From an uncultured Saccharofermentans sp. (GTDB taxonomy: Bacteria > Bacillota > Clostridia > Saccharofermentanales > Saccharofermentanaceae): a DNA stretch of 33,002 bases. The translations under genes and the position numbers were made by a program. Every line of letters starts with the position of its first letter. Position 1 is the stretch's first letter. Below, in pieces: positions 8,604 to 17,878 of this stretch. The notes under the pieces were generated by a model that was given only the letters and a program-made list of their open reading frames with translations, was not told the DNA's origin and ran no database searches. The stretch is from contig CAJOJI010000042.1 in the NCBI GenBank assembly GCA_905234715.1, positions 1 to 33,002 of the forward strand, given 5' to 3'.

Positions 8604-10084
8604 TTATTCAAGTCCGTTAACGAGGTCTCTGAACATATCTCCTCTATGCTCAAAGTGCCTGAAATGGTCATAGGACGTACCTATAGAGGACATAATAACA
8701 ATCTCTCCCGGTTTTGCCCACTCTCTGGCTTTATTGATCGCTTCTTTATAAGCGTTTACTACATTGTCCCTGGTCTTCGGGAATTCATAGACGTCGCCTT
8801 CTTTGTCAGGGATCCTGTAGATCTCATACTGACGTCCGTGAGCTTCCTTGGCAATAATATCCGTAACCAGATCAGCATTCGATCCGTAAATGATTATCCT
8901 GTCGCAGACATTAAGGATCGCATCACCGAGCTTTGCATAAAGGCACTTCTTGTCGGCACCGCCGCAGATAAGAACGCCTTTCTCATTTCTGGCAGCAAGA
9001 GCATTCATTGTATTCAATGAACGGTTCGGAGATGTATCGATCGAAGAGTTATACCACCTGACACCGTCAAGCTCTCTGATGAACTCGATCCTGTGAGGAA
9101 CTCCCTTGAAGTTTCTTGCAACATAAGCAATGTCTTCAGGCTTTACATAGTCGATAACGGCACAGGTTGCAGCAAGGAAATTCTCAACATTGTGGGTTCC
9201 CGGAATGAATATCTCATCTATGCCGCAGATATCGTAGATATCGCCGTTCTCCTCGTAAATGAGTCTGCCGTCTTCTGTATAAGCTCTGGGATACAAAGGC
9301 GATTCAGCCCTCATGACCTTTCCCTTATTGGCAGAGAAATACTTTACCCTGCCTCTGGCAATATCTTTCATCTCGTAAGTCAGATCGCACCCTGCATTGA
9401 GAATGACTTTACCGACAGGTCCCTGATTTCTGAATACATTTACTTTTGCCTGAATATACTCATCGTAATCCTTATGGAAATCCAGGTGATTCGGCGTGAT
9501 GTTCGTAACGATCGCAACATCAGCAGGAGTGCTCATGCCCAAAAGCTGGAAAGATGAAAGCTCCAGAACGACCTTATCTTCAGGTTCGATCTCGGCAATG
9601 CGGTCGCCGACCTGCCGCCGATCCAGACCTTATATCCTGCCTGCTTTAATATCTCTGAAGTAAGCGTGGTTGTCGTAGTCTTTCCGTCAGATCCCGTTAT
9701 CGCAAAGATCTCTGCAGGACAGAGATTCATGAACAATTCCATCTCTGTAGTAAGAATGGAACCCATCTCCTTTAAAGCCTGAAGCTCGGGTGTCTCGAAT
9801 CTCATCTTGGGAGTCTTAAAAACGATATCGTAATGGTCTTCTCTTAAATGAGTAAGGTAAGATTCGCCCAAAGACCACTTGATGTCTGAAGATATCTCTT
9901 TAAGAGCATCGATATTCTTCTTGAGGACCGGATCTTCCTCGGTATTCTTATCGCATGCGGTAACATCGCATCCCAATGAGATGAGCCACTTGATAAGAGG
10001 CGTGTTTGAAATTCCGATGCCGATAACGGCTGCTTTTCTGCCGTTAATATACTTTTTGAATTCTTCGAACTTATAGTTACCCAT
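8604..10084 (-). pseudogene. murD: UDP-N-acetylmuramoyl-L-alanine--D-glutamate ligase (MurD), frameshifted
   Basis: MurD adds D-glutamate to UDP-MurNAc-L-Ala in the cytoplasmic steps of peptidoglycan synthesis. The N-terminal ORF (9533..10084) has the Rossmann start AAVIGIGISN and the ATP loop TGSDGKTTTT. The second ORF (8604..9542) has NITPNHLDFH, GTHNVENFLAA and the C-terminal GTSYDHFRHFEHRGD. The substrate segment reads YNSSIDTSPNRS rather than the textbook NDSKATN; I recall similar variants in clostridial MurD. The frame breaks at about 9595-9620: after VWIGG the correct frame resumes as DRIAEIEPEDKVVLELSSFQLLGMS. The usual NIGxPLL segment is compressed, so about 13 nt seem lost. The truncated ORF stops in an ATGA overlap with a Met codon of the second ORF, so coupled production of two fragments is conceivable. 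An excellent AGGAGG precedes the ATG. Confidence 0.92.
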
Positions 10085-10093
10085 AGTTCCTCC

Positions 10094-11815
10094 TTATCCG
10101 GATATGTAAGAGGCATAGAGCCTGCTGTAGAATCCGCCGTTTGCGATCAGTTCATCGTGTGATCCGATCTCTGAGACCTTACCGCCGTCTATTACGACGA
10201 TCTTGTCACAGCTCGTTATCTGCGAGAGTCTGTGCGCAATTATTATGCTTGTCCTGCCGTTAAGAAGTTCTCTTATCGCTTTCTGGATACGGTCTTCTGT
10301 AACGACGTCGACAGATGACGTAGCCTCATCGAGGATCATTATCGCAGGATCTGAAGCCATCGCTCTAGCAATGGTCAGGAGCTGTTTCTGACCTTCGGAT
10401 ATGTCATCCCTGTCGTTTTCTATCTGCTCATTATACCGCTTTGGCAATTTTCTGATAAAAGAATCACAGCCGCTCTTTTTGCAGGCCTCGAAAACCTGTT
10501 CTTCAGTGATATGCGGGCCTGAGAACCTGATATTCTCCATAACCGTATCATCTGAAAGCCAGGTATCCTGGGTGACAAAACCGATATAGTGGCGGAGTTC
10601 CGATCTCGGAATGTCTTTAATCGATCTGCCGTTTATCAGGATATCTCCCGAATCGGGCTCATAGTAACGCATGAGAAGATTGATAAGCGTTGTTTTGCCG
10701 CATCCCGTTGGACCTGCAATCGCAAAGGATTCGCCTTTGCCTACCTTAAATGAAATATCCTTAAGTACAGGTCTTCCCTCAACATATGAGAAGCTTACAT
10801 TCTTGAACTCAATATCAAACTGAACATTCTTATCAGGCAGCTCTTCAGGAACCGTTTCCTGAGGTATCTCAGGGCTGTCCAAATGTGCAAAGATCCTTGC
10901 AAGACATGCAAAGCTGTCTGAAAGCTCTGTATATACTGCAGAAAGATCGTTAAAAGGCTTCATGAACTGATTTGAATATGCAAGAAGCGACATGAGAGAT
11001 CCTACTGAGATCGCTCCGCCGATTCCTGAAAGACAGCCTGTGAATACCACTCCGGCATAGATCAGAGCATTTACGAATCTTGAAGAAGGATTGCTGATCG
11101 AAGACAGAAAAGTAGCCTTCGTTGCCGTCTTTTTATACTGCTCGTTAATGTCGTCAAAACCATTGATCCTGACATCACTTACGTTATAGACCTTGCATTC
11201 CCTGAAGTTGTTTACTGATTCGGAAACAAATGCAGTCTGCCTGCTTCTGATCTCTGCCTGCTTTGCAAACGATTTATATGAACCCTTTGCAATAAATGTG
11301 GAAACCGCTATTGATACAGGCGTAAATACAACGACAATAAGCGATATCTTCCAATTGATATAGAACATTACTGCAAGAGTTATGAGTATGGTTGCAATAC
11401 CGGAAGCAAACTGGTTAAGGAACAGGAGCATGCCGTCGGAAACCGTCTCAACATCGCTGATGATGAGGCTCTGAAGGCTGCCTGCAGACGTCTTGTCGAT
11501 ATAAGACATCTTTACTCTGTGCATCTTTTCGTAAGCGGCATTTCTAAGCTTGAGGCCTATCGTAAATGCAAGCCTGTTATTCATCTTGATCAATGCAAAC
11601 TGAAGAAGTGCTGCAAAGATAATAAGGCCGATAATGCAGACAATATATTTAACGAGACTGTCCATGTCACCGAGACAGTCGATCGCTTTGCCTGCAAAGA
11701 AAGGAATGGCAACGGTCGCACTTCCGAAAAGAATGCCGATGATTATTGACAGGACAACAAGTCCCGTTGAACCCTTAAGACATGACAGGAGGCGCTTTAC
11801 ATTCTTGCTGTTCAT
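10094..11815 (-). CDS. ABC exporter subunit with consensus Walker B and atypical signature motif
   Basis: This 573-residue half-transporter has a transmembrane domain of about six helices (residues 15-310) followed by an ATPase domain. Walker A is GPTGCGKTT, the signature is SEGQKQ instead of LSGGQ, Walker B with catalytic Glu is IMILDEATSSVD, and the H-loop is IIAHRLSQ. It overlaps the upstream subunit by four bases (ATGA), so the two are translationally coupled and most likely form a heterodimer. Family knowledge places it with MdlAB/BmrCD/TM287-288-type multidrug or lipid exporters of the inner membrane; the substrate cannot be read from sequence. The stop is 9 nt before the murD start. 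Together with its partner it gives one normal and one degenerate ATP site. Confidence 0.92.
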   Translation of the reverse strand: MNSKNVKRLLSCLKGSTGLVVLSIIIGILFGSATVAIPFFAGKAIDCLGDMDSLVKYIVCIIGLIIFAALLQFALIKMNNRLAFTIGLKLRNAAYEKMHRVKMSYIDKTSAGSLQSLIISDVETVSDGMLLFLNQFASGIATILITLAVMFYINWKISLIVVVFTPVSIAVSTFIAKGSYKSFAKQAEIRSRQTAFVSESVNNFRECKVYNVSDVRINGFDDINEQYKKTATKATFLSSISNPSSRFVNALIYAGVVFTGCLSGIGGAISVGSLMSLLAYSNQFMKPFNDLSAVYTELSDSFACLARIFAHLDSPEIPQETVPEELPDKNVQFDIEFKNVSFSYVEGRPVLKDISFKVGKGESFAIAGPTGCGKTTLINLLMRYYEPDSGDILINGRSIKDIPRSELRHYIGFVTQDTWLSDDTVMENIRFSGPHITEEQVFEACKKSGCDSFIRKLPKRYNEQIENDRDDISEGQKQLLTIARAMASDPAIMILDEATSSVDVVTEDRIQKAIRELLNGRTSIIIAHRLSQITSCDKIVVIDGGKVSEIGSHDELIANGGFYSRLYASYISG

Positions 11816-13533
11816 GCATTGCCTCCCTTCATCTGAAGAGAATTCATGTATCTGTAGTTTTCTGATATCTTGAGAAGTTCCTCATGCGGAGCTATTGCTT
11901 CGATCTTACCGTCATCCATGAGCACGATCCTGTCGCAGTTCATGCATGTTCTGACCTTTTGGGAAATAAGGATTACCGTAGGTCTTTCGGCAATCGAATC
12001 AAGATTACTGAGAAGCTTCTTTTCGGTGCCCCAGTCAAGCGCGGATGTGGAATCATCAAGGATTACAAGACCCGGCTTAGCTGCCAATGCTCTTGCAATA
12101 CCGATCCTCTGACGCTGTCCGCCTGAAAGGCCTGCACCGCCGTCAGAGATAACAAAATCGAGCCCCTCTTTTTTAGATACAAGAACATCATCACTGCATG
12201 ATAATCTGCACGCTTCATTGATGTCGGCATCACTTAAATTATCTCTGCCGAGAGAAATATTGTCTTTAAGTGTTCCCTTGAAAAGTCTTGTTTTCTGAAG
12301 ACTCATGCCTACATTGGCAGCAAGACTTGAACCTGATATCTCTTTTATGTCGATGCCGTCAAGAAGAACTTCACCCTTCTGTGCATTATAGATTCCGGCA
12401 ATGAGGGAAGCTGCAGTAGACTTGCCGCAGCCTGTACTTCCGATAATTCCGATAGTCTCACCCGGAGCGATATCAATTGAAAAATCCTTAACGGATTCTT
12501 CGTTATTTCCCTGATAAGTGAAAGAAACATTCTTCAAAGAAACGGATACGGCCTTTGAAGGATCAAGCTCCTTGGTGCCGTTATTTGCCGTGCTTACGAT
12601 GCTGTTAAGTCCTTCTGCCCTCTTAAGACAAGCATAAGCTCTTGATACTGAAACGATAAGATTCGCAAGCTTAACAAGCTCTATCAGTATCTGGGACATG
12701 TAGTTATAGAGTGCTACAACCTGACCGTCTGAAAGATCACCGATGTTGAAATGAACGGCACCTCTGTAGATCAAAAGACAGATTGCAAGATTAACTACCG
12801 CATATGTAAGCGGATTTAGCCACGCTGCAAAATCAGCGGCTTTAGTCTGAGCTGCATTAAGATTCCTGCTCTTTTCTTCAAACTTTTTATAGTCTTCGGC
12901 AGTCTTATTAAATCCTCTGATGACTCTTTCACCGGATATTCCGTTAGAAGTCTTCTTTACAAGATCGTCCAATCCTTCTCTGGATTCTTTATGACGGACG
13001 ATCGAAAACTTCATGTTGAGAGCGATAACAACTGCAAGAAGCACCGTACAGCTTACGAAGATCAATGCCATCGAAGGCTTGACCACTGCAGCCATTATGC
13101 ATGCTCCTACAACGATAAACGGAGACCTCAAAAGAAGTCTTAAGAACAGATTGATTCCCGTCTGGATCTGATTTACATCAGAAGTCAGAAGAGTGACTGC
13201 ACCTGATGAACCGATCTTCTCATAATCTGCGACAGACAATGTCTGGATCTTATCGTGAAGGCTCTTTCTGATGCCTGATGAAATACCCGTTGCAGCATAA
13301 GCAGCAAAATACTGGGCGGTTATTGCACTTGCAAAACCGACTACTGCAAACAGGACAAGTATCCATACATGAGAATAGACATAATTCTTATCAGACTGCT
13401 TGATGCCGAAGTCTATAAGATTTGCAACAATAAGCGGAACAGTCAGTTCAAAGCAGGCTTCAAGGAGCTTAAACACAGGGCTTAAGATAGAAGCTGCTTT
13501 ATATTTACCGATGTGACTGAACAGCAATTTCAT
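11812..13533 (-). CDS. ABC exporter subunit with degenerate Walker B (Asp for Glu)
   Basis: The track ORF starts at 13620, but its first 29 codons overlap the amidohydrolase gene and look unlike a transporter. The ATG at 13533 (MKLLFSHIGKYKAASI) gives 573 residues, the same length as the partner, and lies 7 nt after the amidohydrolase stop. The ribosome site for this ATG is weak (AAGGA about 16 nt upstream), so coupling to the upstream gene is likely. The transmembrane domain covers about residues 15-310. The ATPase domain has Walker A GSTGCGKST, a perfect signature LSGGQRQR, and Walker B LVILDDSTSALD, in which the catalytic Glu is Asp. The switch-loop His is replaced by Gln (LISQKVR). These changes mark the degenerate half of a heterodimeric exporter. 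Confidence 0.9.
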   Translation of the reverse strand: MKLLFSHIGKYKAASILSPVFKLLEACFELTVPLIVANLIDFGIKQSDKNYVYSHVWILVLFAVVGFASAITAQYFAAYAATGISSGIRKSLHDKIQTLSVADYEKIGSSGAVTLLTSDVNQIQTGINLFLRLLLRSPFIVVGACIMAAVVKPSMALIFVSCTVLLAVVIALNMKFSIVRHKESREGLDDLVKKTSNGISGERVIRGFNKTAEDYKKFEEKSRNLNAAQTKAADFAAWLNPLTYAVVNLAICLLIYRGAVHFNIGDLSDGQVVALYNYMSQILIELVKLANLIVSVSRAYACLKRAEGLNSIVSTANNGTKELDPSKAVSVSLKNVSFTYQGNNEESVKDFSIDIAPGETIGIIGSTGCGKSTAASLIAGIYNAQKGEVLLDGIDIKEISGSSLAANVGMSLQKTRLFKGTLKDNISLGRDNLSDADINEACRLSCSDDVLVSKKEGLDFVISDGGAGLSGGQRQRIGIARALAAKPGLVILDDSTSALDWGTEKKLLSNLDSIAERPTVILISQKVRTCMNCDRIVLMDDGKIEAIAPHEELLKISENYRYMNSLQMKGGNA

Positions 13534-13540
13534 ACTTATG

Positions 13541-14803
13541 TCAGACAAGTCCTTCCATAAGTCTGTTGCTCTGCTTAATAACCTCATCAAGATCGATGGT
13601 GGTGAACTTGCCGTCCTCATAAAGGATCTTACCGTCGATCATGGTCATCTTAACAACTGAATTGTCAGCACTGTATACGATGTTTCTGGCAATATTGTTT
13701 TCGGGTTGCATGGAAGGCTTATTCATGTCGATCATGATGATGTCAGCCTTCTTTCCTTCTGCCAAAACATCAGAATCCTTAAGGCCCATGCAGAGCGCAC
13801 CGCCTGTGGTTCCTGCTTTAAGGATCGTAAACGGATCTACTGCTGCAGCATTATGAGTCTCAACATTGGAAAGAACCGTATCGAGATACATCTCACGGAA
13901 CATTGAAAGAGCATTGTTAGATCCTGCGCCGTCAGTACCTATTGCAATATTCATGTCTTTTTCGATGAACTTGTATACAGGTGTGATACCGCTCGCAAGC
14001 TTAAGATTGGAACATGCGTTGAATACCGACCACAAGTCTCTCTTCTTAAAGATCTCACGGTCTTCATCGGTAAACCAAACGCAGTGGAATCCGCCGCCGC
14101 CGAAATCGAATATTCCGAGCTTATCGAAAAGAACTGCAGGTGTGCAGCCGTATCTTTCGATGCAGCCGTCAACTTCAGCTTTTGTTTCGGAAATATGAGT
14201 AAATACGGGAGCTTCATACTTATGTGCGAGCTCGGACATAAACTTCAGGTTATCTTCGCATGTCGTATACTCGGCATGGAAACCAAAAATGAAAGATACA
14301 ATCGGATCATATGAATTAAGCTCGTTATAGTATCTCTCAAGGTCTTCAAAACCGCCGAAGTCATTTGCTGCACCGCAGAATACGTGTCTGAATCCTGTTT
14401 CGACTGCAGCTTTTGCGTTTTCTTCCTTAAAGAAATACATGTCAAAACAGGATGTTACGCCGCCTGCAAGATAGTCAGCATAAGCAAGCTTGGAGAACCA
14501 GTAAACGGCTTCAGGTGTAAGCTTTGCTTCTCTGGGGAAGATCGCCTTGTGAAGCCAGTCGTCAAGACAATACTCGTCAGCCAATGACCTGGAGAATGTC
14601 ATTGCGGAATGCGTATGTGCATTCTTAAGACCGGGCATAAGGAGATTGCCTTTGCAGTCGATCTCACGGTCAAAAGTTTTATCAGGGTTCTCAACCGAAG
14701 GACCTATGTAGCTTATACGGTCGTTATCAGTCCACAACTCGCCCGTGATAATGTTCTCATCCTTCATGGTAAGGATCTTTGCATTATAAAAACGTAAAAC
14801 CAT
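13541..14803 (-). CDS. Amidohydrolase, MTA/SAH deaminase-like
   Basis: The 420-residue protein is a metal-dependent amidohydrolase resembling 5'-methylthioadenosine/S-adenosylhomocysteine deaminases. The metal ligands are visible: HxH in NAHTHSAM (H63, H65), His in FTHISET (H203) and Asp in GTDGAGSNN (D291). E206 and H240 are likely catalytic or substrate contacts. The N-terminal and C-terminal beta segments form the usual urease-type composite domain around the barrel. Expected activity is deamination of an adenosine derivative in methyl-cycle salvage; related enzymes deaminate guanine or chlorohydrolyse triazines, so the exact substrate is uncertain. An AAAGGA site lies just before the ATG. 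It sits 21 nt after the cardiolipin synthase gene and 7 nt before the ABC exporter. Confidence 0.85.
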   Translation of the reverse strand: MVLRFYNAKILTMKDENIITGELWTDNDRISYIGPSVENPDKTFDREIDCKGNLLMPGLKNAHTHSAMTFSRSLADEYCLDDWLHKAIFPREAKLTPEAVYWFSKLAYADYLAGGVTSCFDMYFFKEENAKAAVETGFRHVFCGAANDFGGFEDLERYYNELNSYDPIVSFIFGFHAEYTTCEDNLKFMSELAHKYEAPVFTHISETKAEVDGCIERYGCTPAVLFDKLGIFDFGGGGFHCVWFTDEDREIFKKRDLWSVFNACSNLKLASGITPVYKFIEKDMNIAIGTDGAGSNNALSMFREMYLDTVLSNVETHNAAAVDPFTILKAGTTGGALCMGLKDSDVLAEGKKADIIMIDMNKPSMQPENNIARNIVYSADNSVVKMTMIDGKILYEDGKFTTIDLDEVIKQSNRLMEGLV

Positions 14804-14824
14804 AAATTGATCCTTTCTGTAAGG

Positions 14825-16384
14825 TTAAAGCAGAGGCGCCCAAAGTCTTAAGATTGACTTTAAGAATCTGACGATCATATTGGGTCTTCTGCTGTATTTC
14901 TCGGTAACGTTACGGCACTCTGCGAAAGTGGTAACGAAATCTTCCTTGATATCCGGAATGCAGTCTGTATTAAACATATAAACGGCATTTTCAAAATGAT
15001 GGTAAAGGCTTCTGAAGTCGAGATTAATGGTTCCTACCACTGCACACTTGTCATCACAAAGACAGGTCTTGGTGTGATTAAATCCGGGTGTGTATTCAAA
15101 GATCTGTACGCCGCTTGTAACGAGCATGTTGTAATAAGATCTGGTTACGTGATAAGTAAACTTTTTATCAGGAATTCCCGGAGTCATTATCCTTACGTCA
15201 ACGCCTCTTTTTGATGCGATCTGCAGAGCTCTTGCAAGCTCATCTGAAAGAACGAGATAAGGCGTCATGAACCAGCAGTAATCCTGTGCGTTGTTGATCA
15301 TGTTAAGGTAAACATTCTCACCTGTCGGTTCATTATCAAGAGGGCTGTCACAGTAAGGAACGCAATAACCATGAGCGTCAGGAATCGGATTGATCTTAAC
15401 AGGCTCAAACATAAGCATGTCATCATCCTTACTCTTCAGATCGGCAAAATTCCACATCTCGACAAACATAGCTGTCAGGCTCTGTACTGCAGGACCTGTC
15501 AGCTTAATGCCGTTGTCTTTCCAGTGGCCGTAAGGATTGACCAAGTTGAAGTATTCATCGGCAATATTGTATCCGCCCGTATAACCAACCTTGCCGTCAA
15601 CTACCATGATCTTTCTGTGGTCACGGTTATTCATGAAAAGCGACAATACGGGATAAGCCGGATTAAACGCGTTGCACTTGATGCCTTCGGATTCAAGGAG
15701 TTTAACGAACTGCCTGCTGATGAATGTAAAAGATCCTACATCGTCATATAAGACTCTGCAGTCAACTCCTGCGGCAGCTCTCTCCTTCAATGCCTCATGA
15801 AGCGGCTCAAATGCTTCTTTTGTCTCTATCGCATGATACTCGAGATAAACAAAGTGCTTTGCCTTCTTTATGTCTTCGATCTGGTCTTTATAGCAGTCGT
15901 AAGCAACCGGATAGTATTTAATGTCCGTTCCGTCGTAAATCGGGAAATTGAAATTCCTGAGATACTTGGCATTTGATGCTCTGGCAGGGTCTTCAGCTCT
16001 CATCTCTTCATAAAGATGGTCGTTATAGTTCAGATGGCTGAAAACCATGAGATCAACCTGGGCAAGCCTTTTCTTGATCTTGTGCTTAGAACTGCTGAAG
16101 TTGTTAAGCACATAAAATAACAGACCCGGAACAGGCAATGCGAGGATAGCAATTACCCATATCAGCTTGAATGCACCATTGTGGTCTCTTGAATTAATAC
16201 CAAGAACAACGATTACAGACAAAACTCTGACTGCGATATCGATCGGCGGGAATATATTGCCCAGATAAATAAGGAGAACGACAAAAACAGCAATCTCAGC
16301 AAGAACAAACAGACCGAAGATTATAATTCTTCCGACGCTGTTCTTGATCGCAGATTTCTTTTCTACCGTTCTCTTTGAGCTCAT
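14825..16384 (-). CDS. cls: Cardiolipin synthase, phospholipase D family
   Basis: The 519-residue membrane enzyme joins two phosphatidylglycerol molecules to make cardiolipin and glycerol. The N-terminus has hydrophobic helices at about residues 17-43, 50-65 and 72-95, the last followed by a typical PLDc_N segment (IAILALPVPGLLFYVLNN). Two HKD motifs form the active site: HRKIMVVD at 256 and HTKTCLCD at 437, each followed by the expected GGYN or GTINLD strand. Length and order match bacterial Cls (about 480-520 residues). Its ATG overlaps the aminopeptidase stop by one base (TAATG), so it is probably translated by reinitiation. It is in an operon with murD and uppP, giving an envelope theme. 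Confidence 0.93.
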   Translation of the reverse strand: MSSKRTVEKKSAIKNSVGRIIIFGLFVLAEIAVFVVLLIYLGNIFPPIDIAVRVLSVIVVLGINSRDHNGAFKLIWVIAILALPVPGLLFYVLNNFSSSKHKIKKRLAQVDLMVFSHLNYNDHLYEEMRAEDPARASNAKYLRNFNFPIYDGTDIKYYPVAYDCYKDQIEDIKKAKHFVYLEYHAIETKEAFEPLHEALKERAAAGVDCRVLYDDVGSFTFISRQFVKLLESEGIKCNAFNPAYPVLSLFMNNRDHRKIMVVDGKVGYTGGYNIADEYFNLVNPYGHWKDNGIKLTGPAVQSLTAMFVEMWNFADLKSKDDDMLMFEPVKINPIPDAHGYCVPYCDSPLDNEPTGENVYLNMINNAQDYCWFMTPYLVLSDELARALQIASKRGVDVRIMTPGIPDKKFTYHVTRSYYNMLVTSGVQIFEYTPGFNHTKTCLCDDKCAVVGTINLDFRSLYHHFENAVYMFNTDCIPDIKEDFVTTFAECRNVTEKYSRRPNMIVRFLKSILRLWAPLL

Positions 16385-17807
16385 TATCCGATATTCTCGA
16401 TAAATGCTTTATAGCCGAGATAGAGATAATAAAGGTCTATCTTTGAGATGACTTCAACAGGTGCATGCATTGACCATACGGGAACACCCATATCTACAAC
16501 GTCCATGCCGAGTTCAGCCATGATGGCAGCAATTGTTCCGCCGCCGCCCGCATCGATCCTTCCGAGTTCGCCTGTCTGCCACGGGATGGAATTCTTCTCG
16601 AAGATATCGGTGATCTCTGCAATGAAATCGCCTGTAGCTTCAGAGCAGCCGGACTTGCCTCTTGCACCTGTGTACTTCTCGATCTTGAGACCGTGAGACA
16701 TGAAAGCTGTGTTGTTCTTCTCAAAGACGCTCGAGTACTTAGGATCGTAAGCCGTTGTTACGTCAGTTGAAAGCATCTTTGTTGCTGCAAGAGCCTTACG
16801 GAACTTCAAAGTATTGAAGTTTTCGATGCCGCCTTCAGCCTTTGCAAAAACTTCCATGAGGAAATTCTCATAAAGATTGGATGTAGCGCCGGAATTGGAA
16901 TATGAACCGATCTCTTCCTTGTCTGTAAGAAGGCATACGCATGTCTTCTTGGGCTTTTCCTGTGCGAGAAGCGCTCTCAGAGCAGGATAAGCGCAGACCT
17001 TGTCATCGTGTCCGTAAGCAGCGATATAAGCTCTGTCAAAGCCGACATCTCTTGCATGTGTTGCAGGAACGATCTCGATCTCAGCAGATACGAAATCCTT
17101 TTCCTTGATGCCGTACTGCTCGAAAAGGAGCTTAAGAACGCCAGCCTTGAAGATCTCTTTGGTCTTCTTGTCTTCCGTGCAGGGAATTCCGCCGATAATT
17201 ACGTTAAGATCTTCAGCCGGAATAAATTCGGATGCCTTCTTTGTCATCTGCTCATTGCCGAGATGAGGCAGAAGGTCCGTGATATAGAATACGGGATCTG
17301 ATTCCTTCTCACCTACTACGATCTGGTGTGCCTTGCCGTCATACCGTGTACGCTAAGAGGGATCGTAGTCCACTGATACTTCTTGATGCCGCCGTAATAG
17401 TGGGTCTTGAAGTAAACAGTATCACTGTCCTCATAGATGGGATTGGGCTTAAGATCGAGTCTGGGAGAATCGATATGGGCGCCGAGGATGTTAAATCCTT
17501 CAACAGGGCTCTTTTTGCCGATAACAGCTGCTGCAAAGCCCTTGCCTTTAATGCTCTGGTAAACCTTGTCACCGGGCTTTAAAGTGTCTTTGGTTGCGAT
17601 ATCGACATAACCGAGTTCTTCAGCAGCCTGAATGGCATTAGCCGCAAATTCGCGCTCCGTCTTTGAATTGTCGAGGAAAGCCTTGTATTCTTCAGCAAAT
17701 TCAAAGGTGGCATTCATATCATCTTCAGATGCTGTCTCGTAAAGGTTGGGAAATTCAGCGAAAAGCTCGCCGGGTTTGATTTTATTGGATTCTTTCTTTT
17801 TAGGCAT
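16384..17807 (-). pseudogene. M18-family zinc aminopeptidase, frameshifted
   Basis: Two ORFs (17316..17807 and 16384..17247) with an untracked stretch between them give one M18 aminopeptidase, a cytosolic dodecameric di-zinc enzyme that trims peptides, often at acidic N-terminal residues. Visible metal and catalytic motifs are GAHIDSPRLDLK, DKEEIGSYSNSGATSN, and HAPVEVISKIDLYYLYLGYKAF near the C-terminus. The frame breaks near 17340: TIPLSVHGM continues out of frame, while the correct frame resumes as DGKAHQIVVGEKESDPVFYITDL and runs without a stop into the second ORF. Relatives have a few more residues at this beta-turn (HG-IVVxx-DG), so roughly 13 nt appear lost. The combined 1424 nt is one base short of a codon multiple. 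An AGAGGTGA site precedes the ATG. It is the first gene of the eight-gene operon. Confidence 0.9.
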
Positions 17808-17878
17808 AGTATCACCTCTTTCTACGAACTTTATGATACCATACTTATAAATAAAATCTTTTAATTATAGGGACATTT
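17808..17878. promoter_or_regulatory. Divergent promoter region between the aminopeptidase operon and the PHP gene
   Basis: This 71-nt AT-rich gap must serve both directions. On the minus strand TGGTATCAT (17833-17841) is an extended -10, placing the start about 20 nt before the aminopeptidase ATG. On the plus strand TATAAA at 17846-17851 is the best -10 for the PHP gene. Neither has a good -35 match, so assignment is by position and partial motifs. Confidence 0.4.

Noticed and set aside
8170-9557. Plus-strand ORFs of 124-167 residues opposite leuA and murD
   Set aside because: They are shadows of the minus-strand genes with no independent signals.
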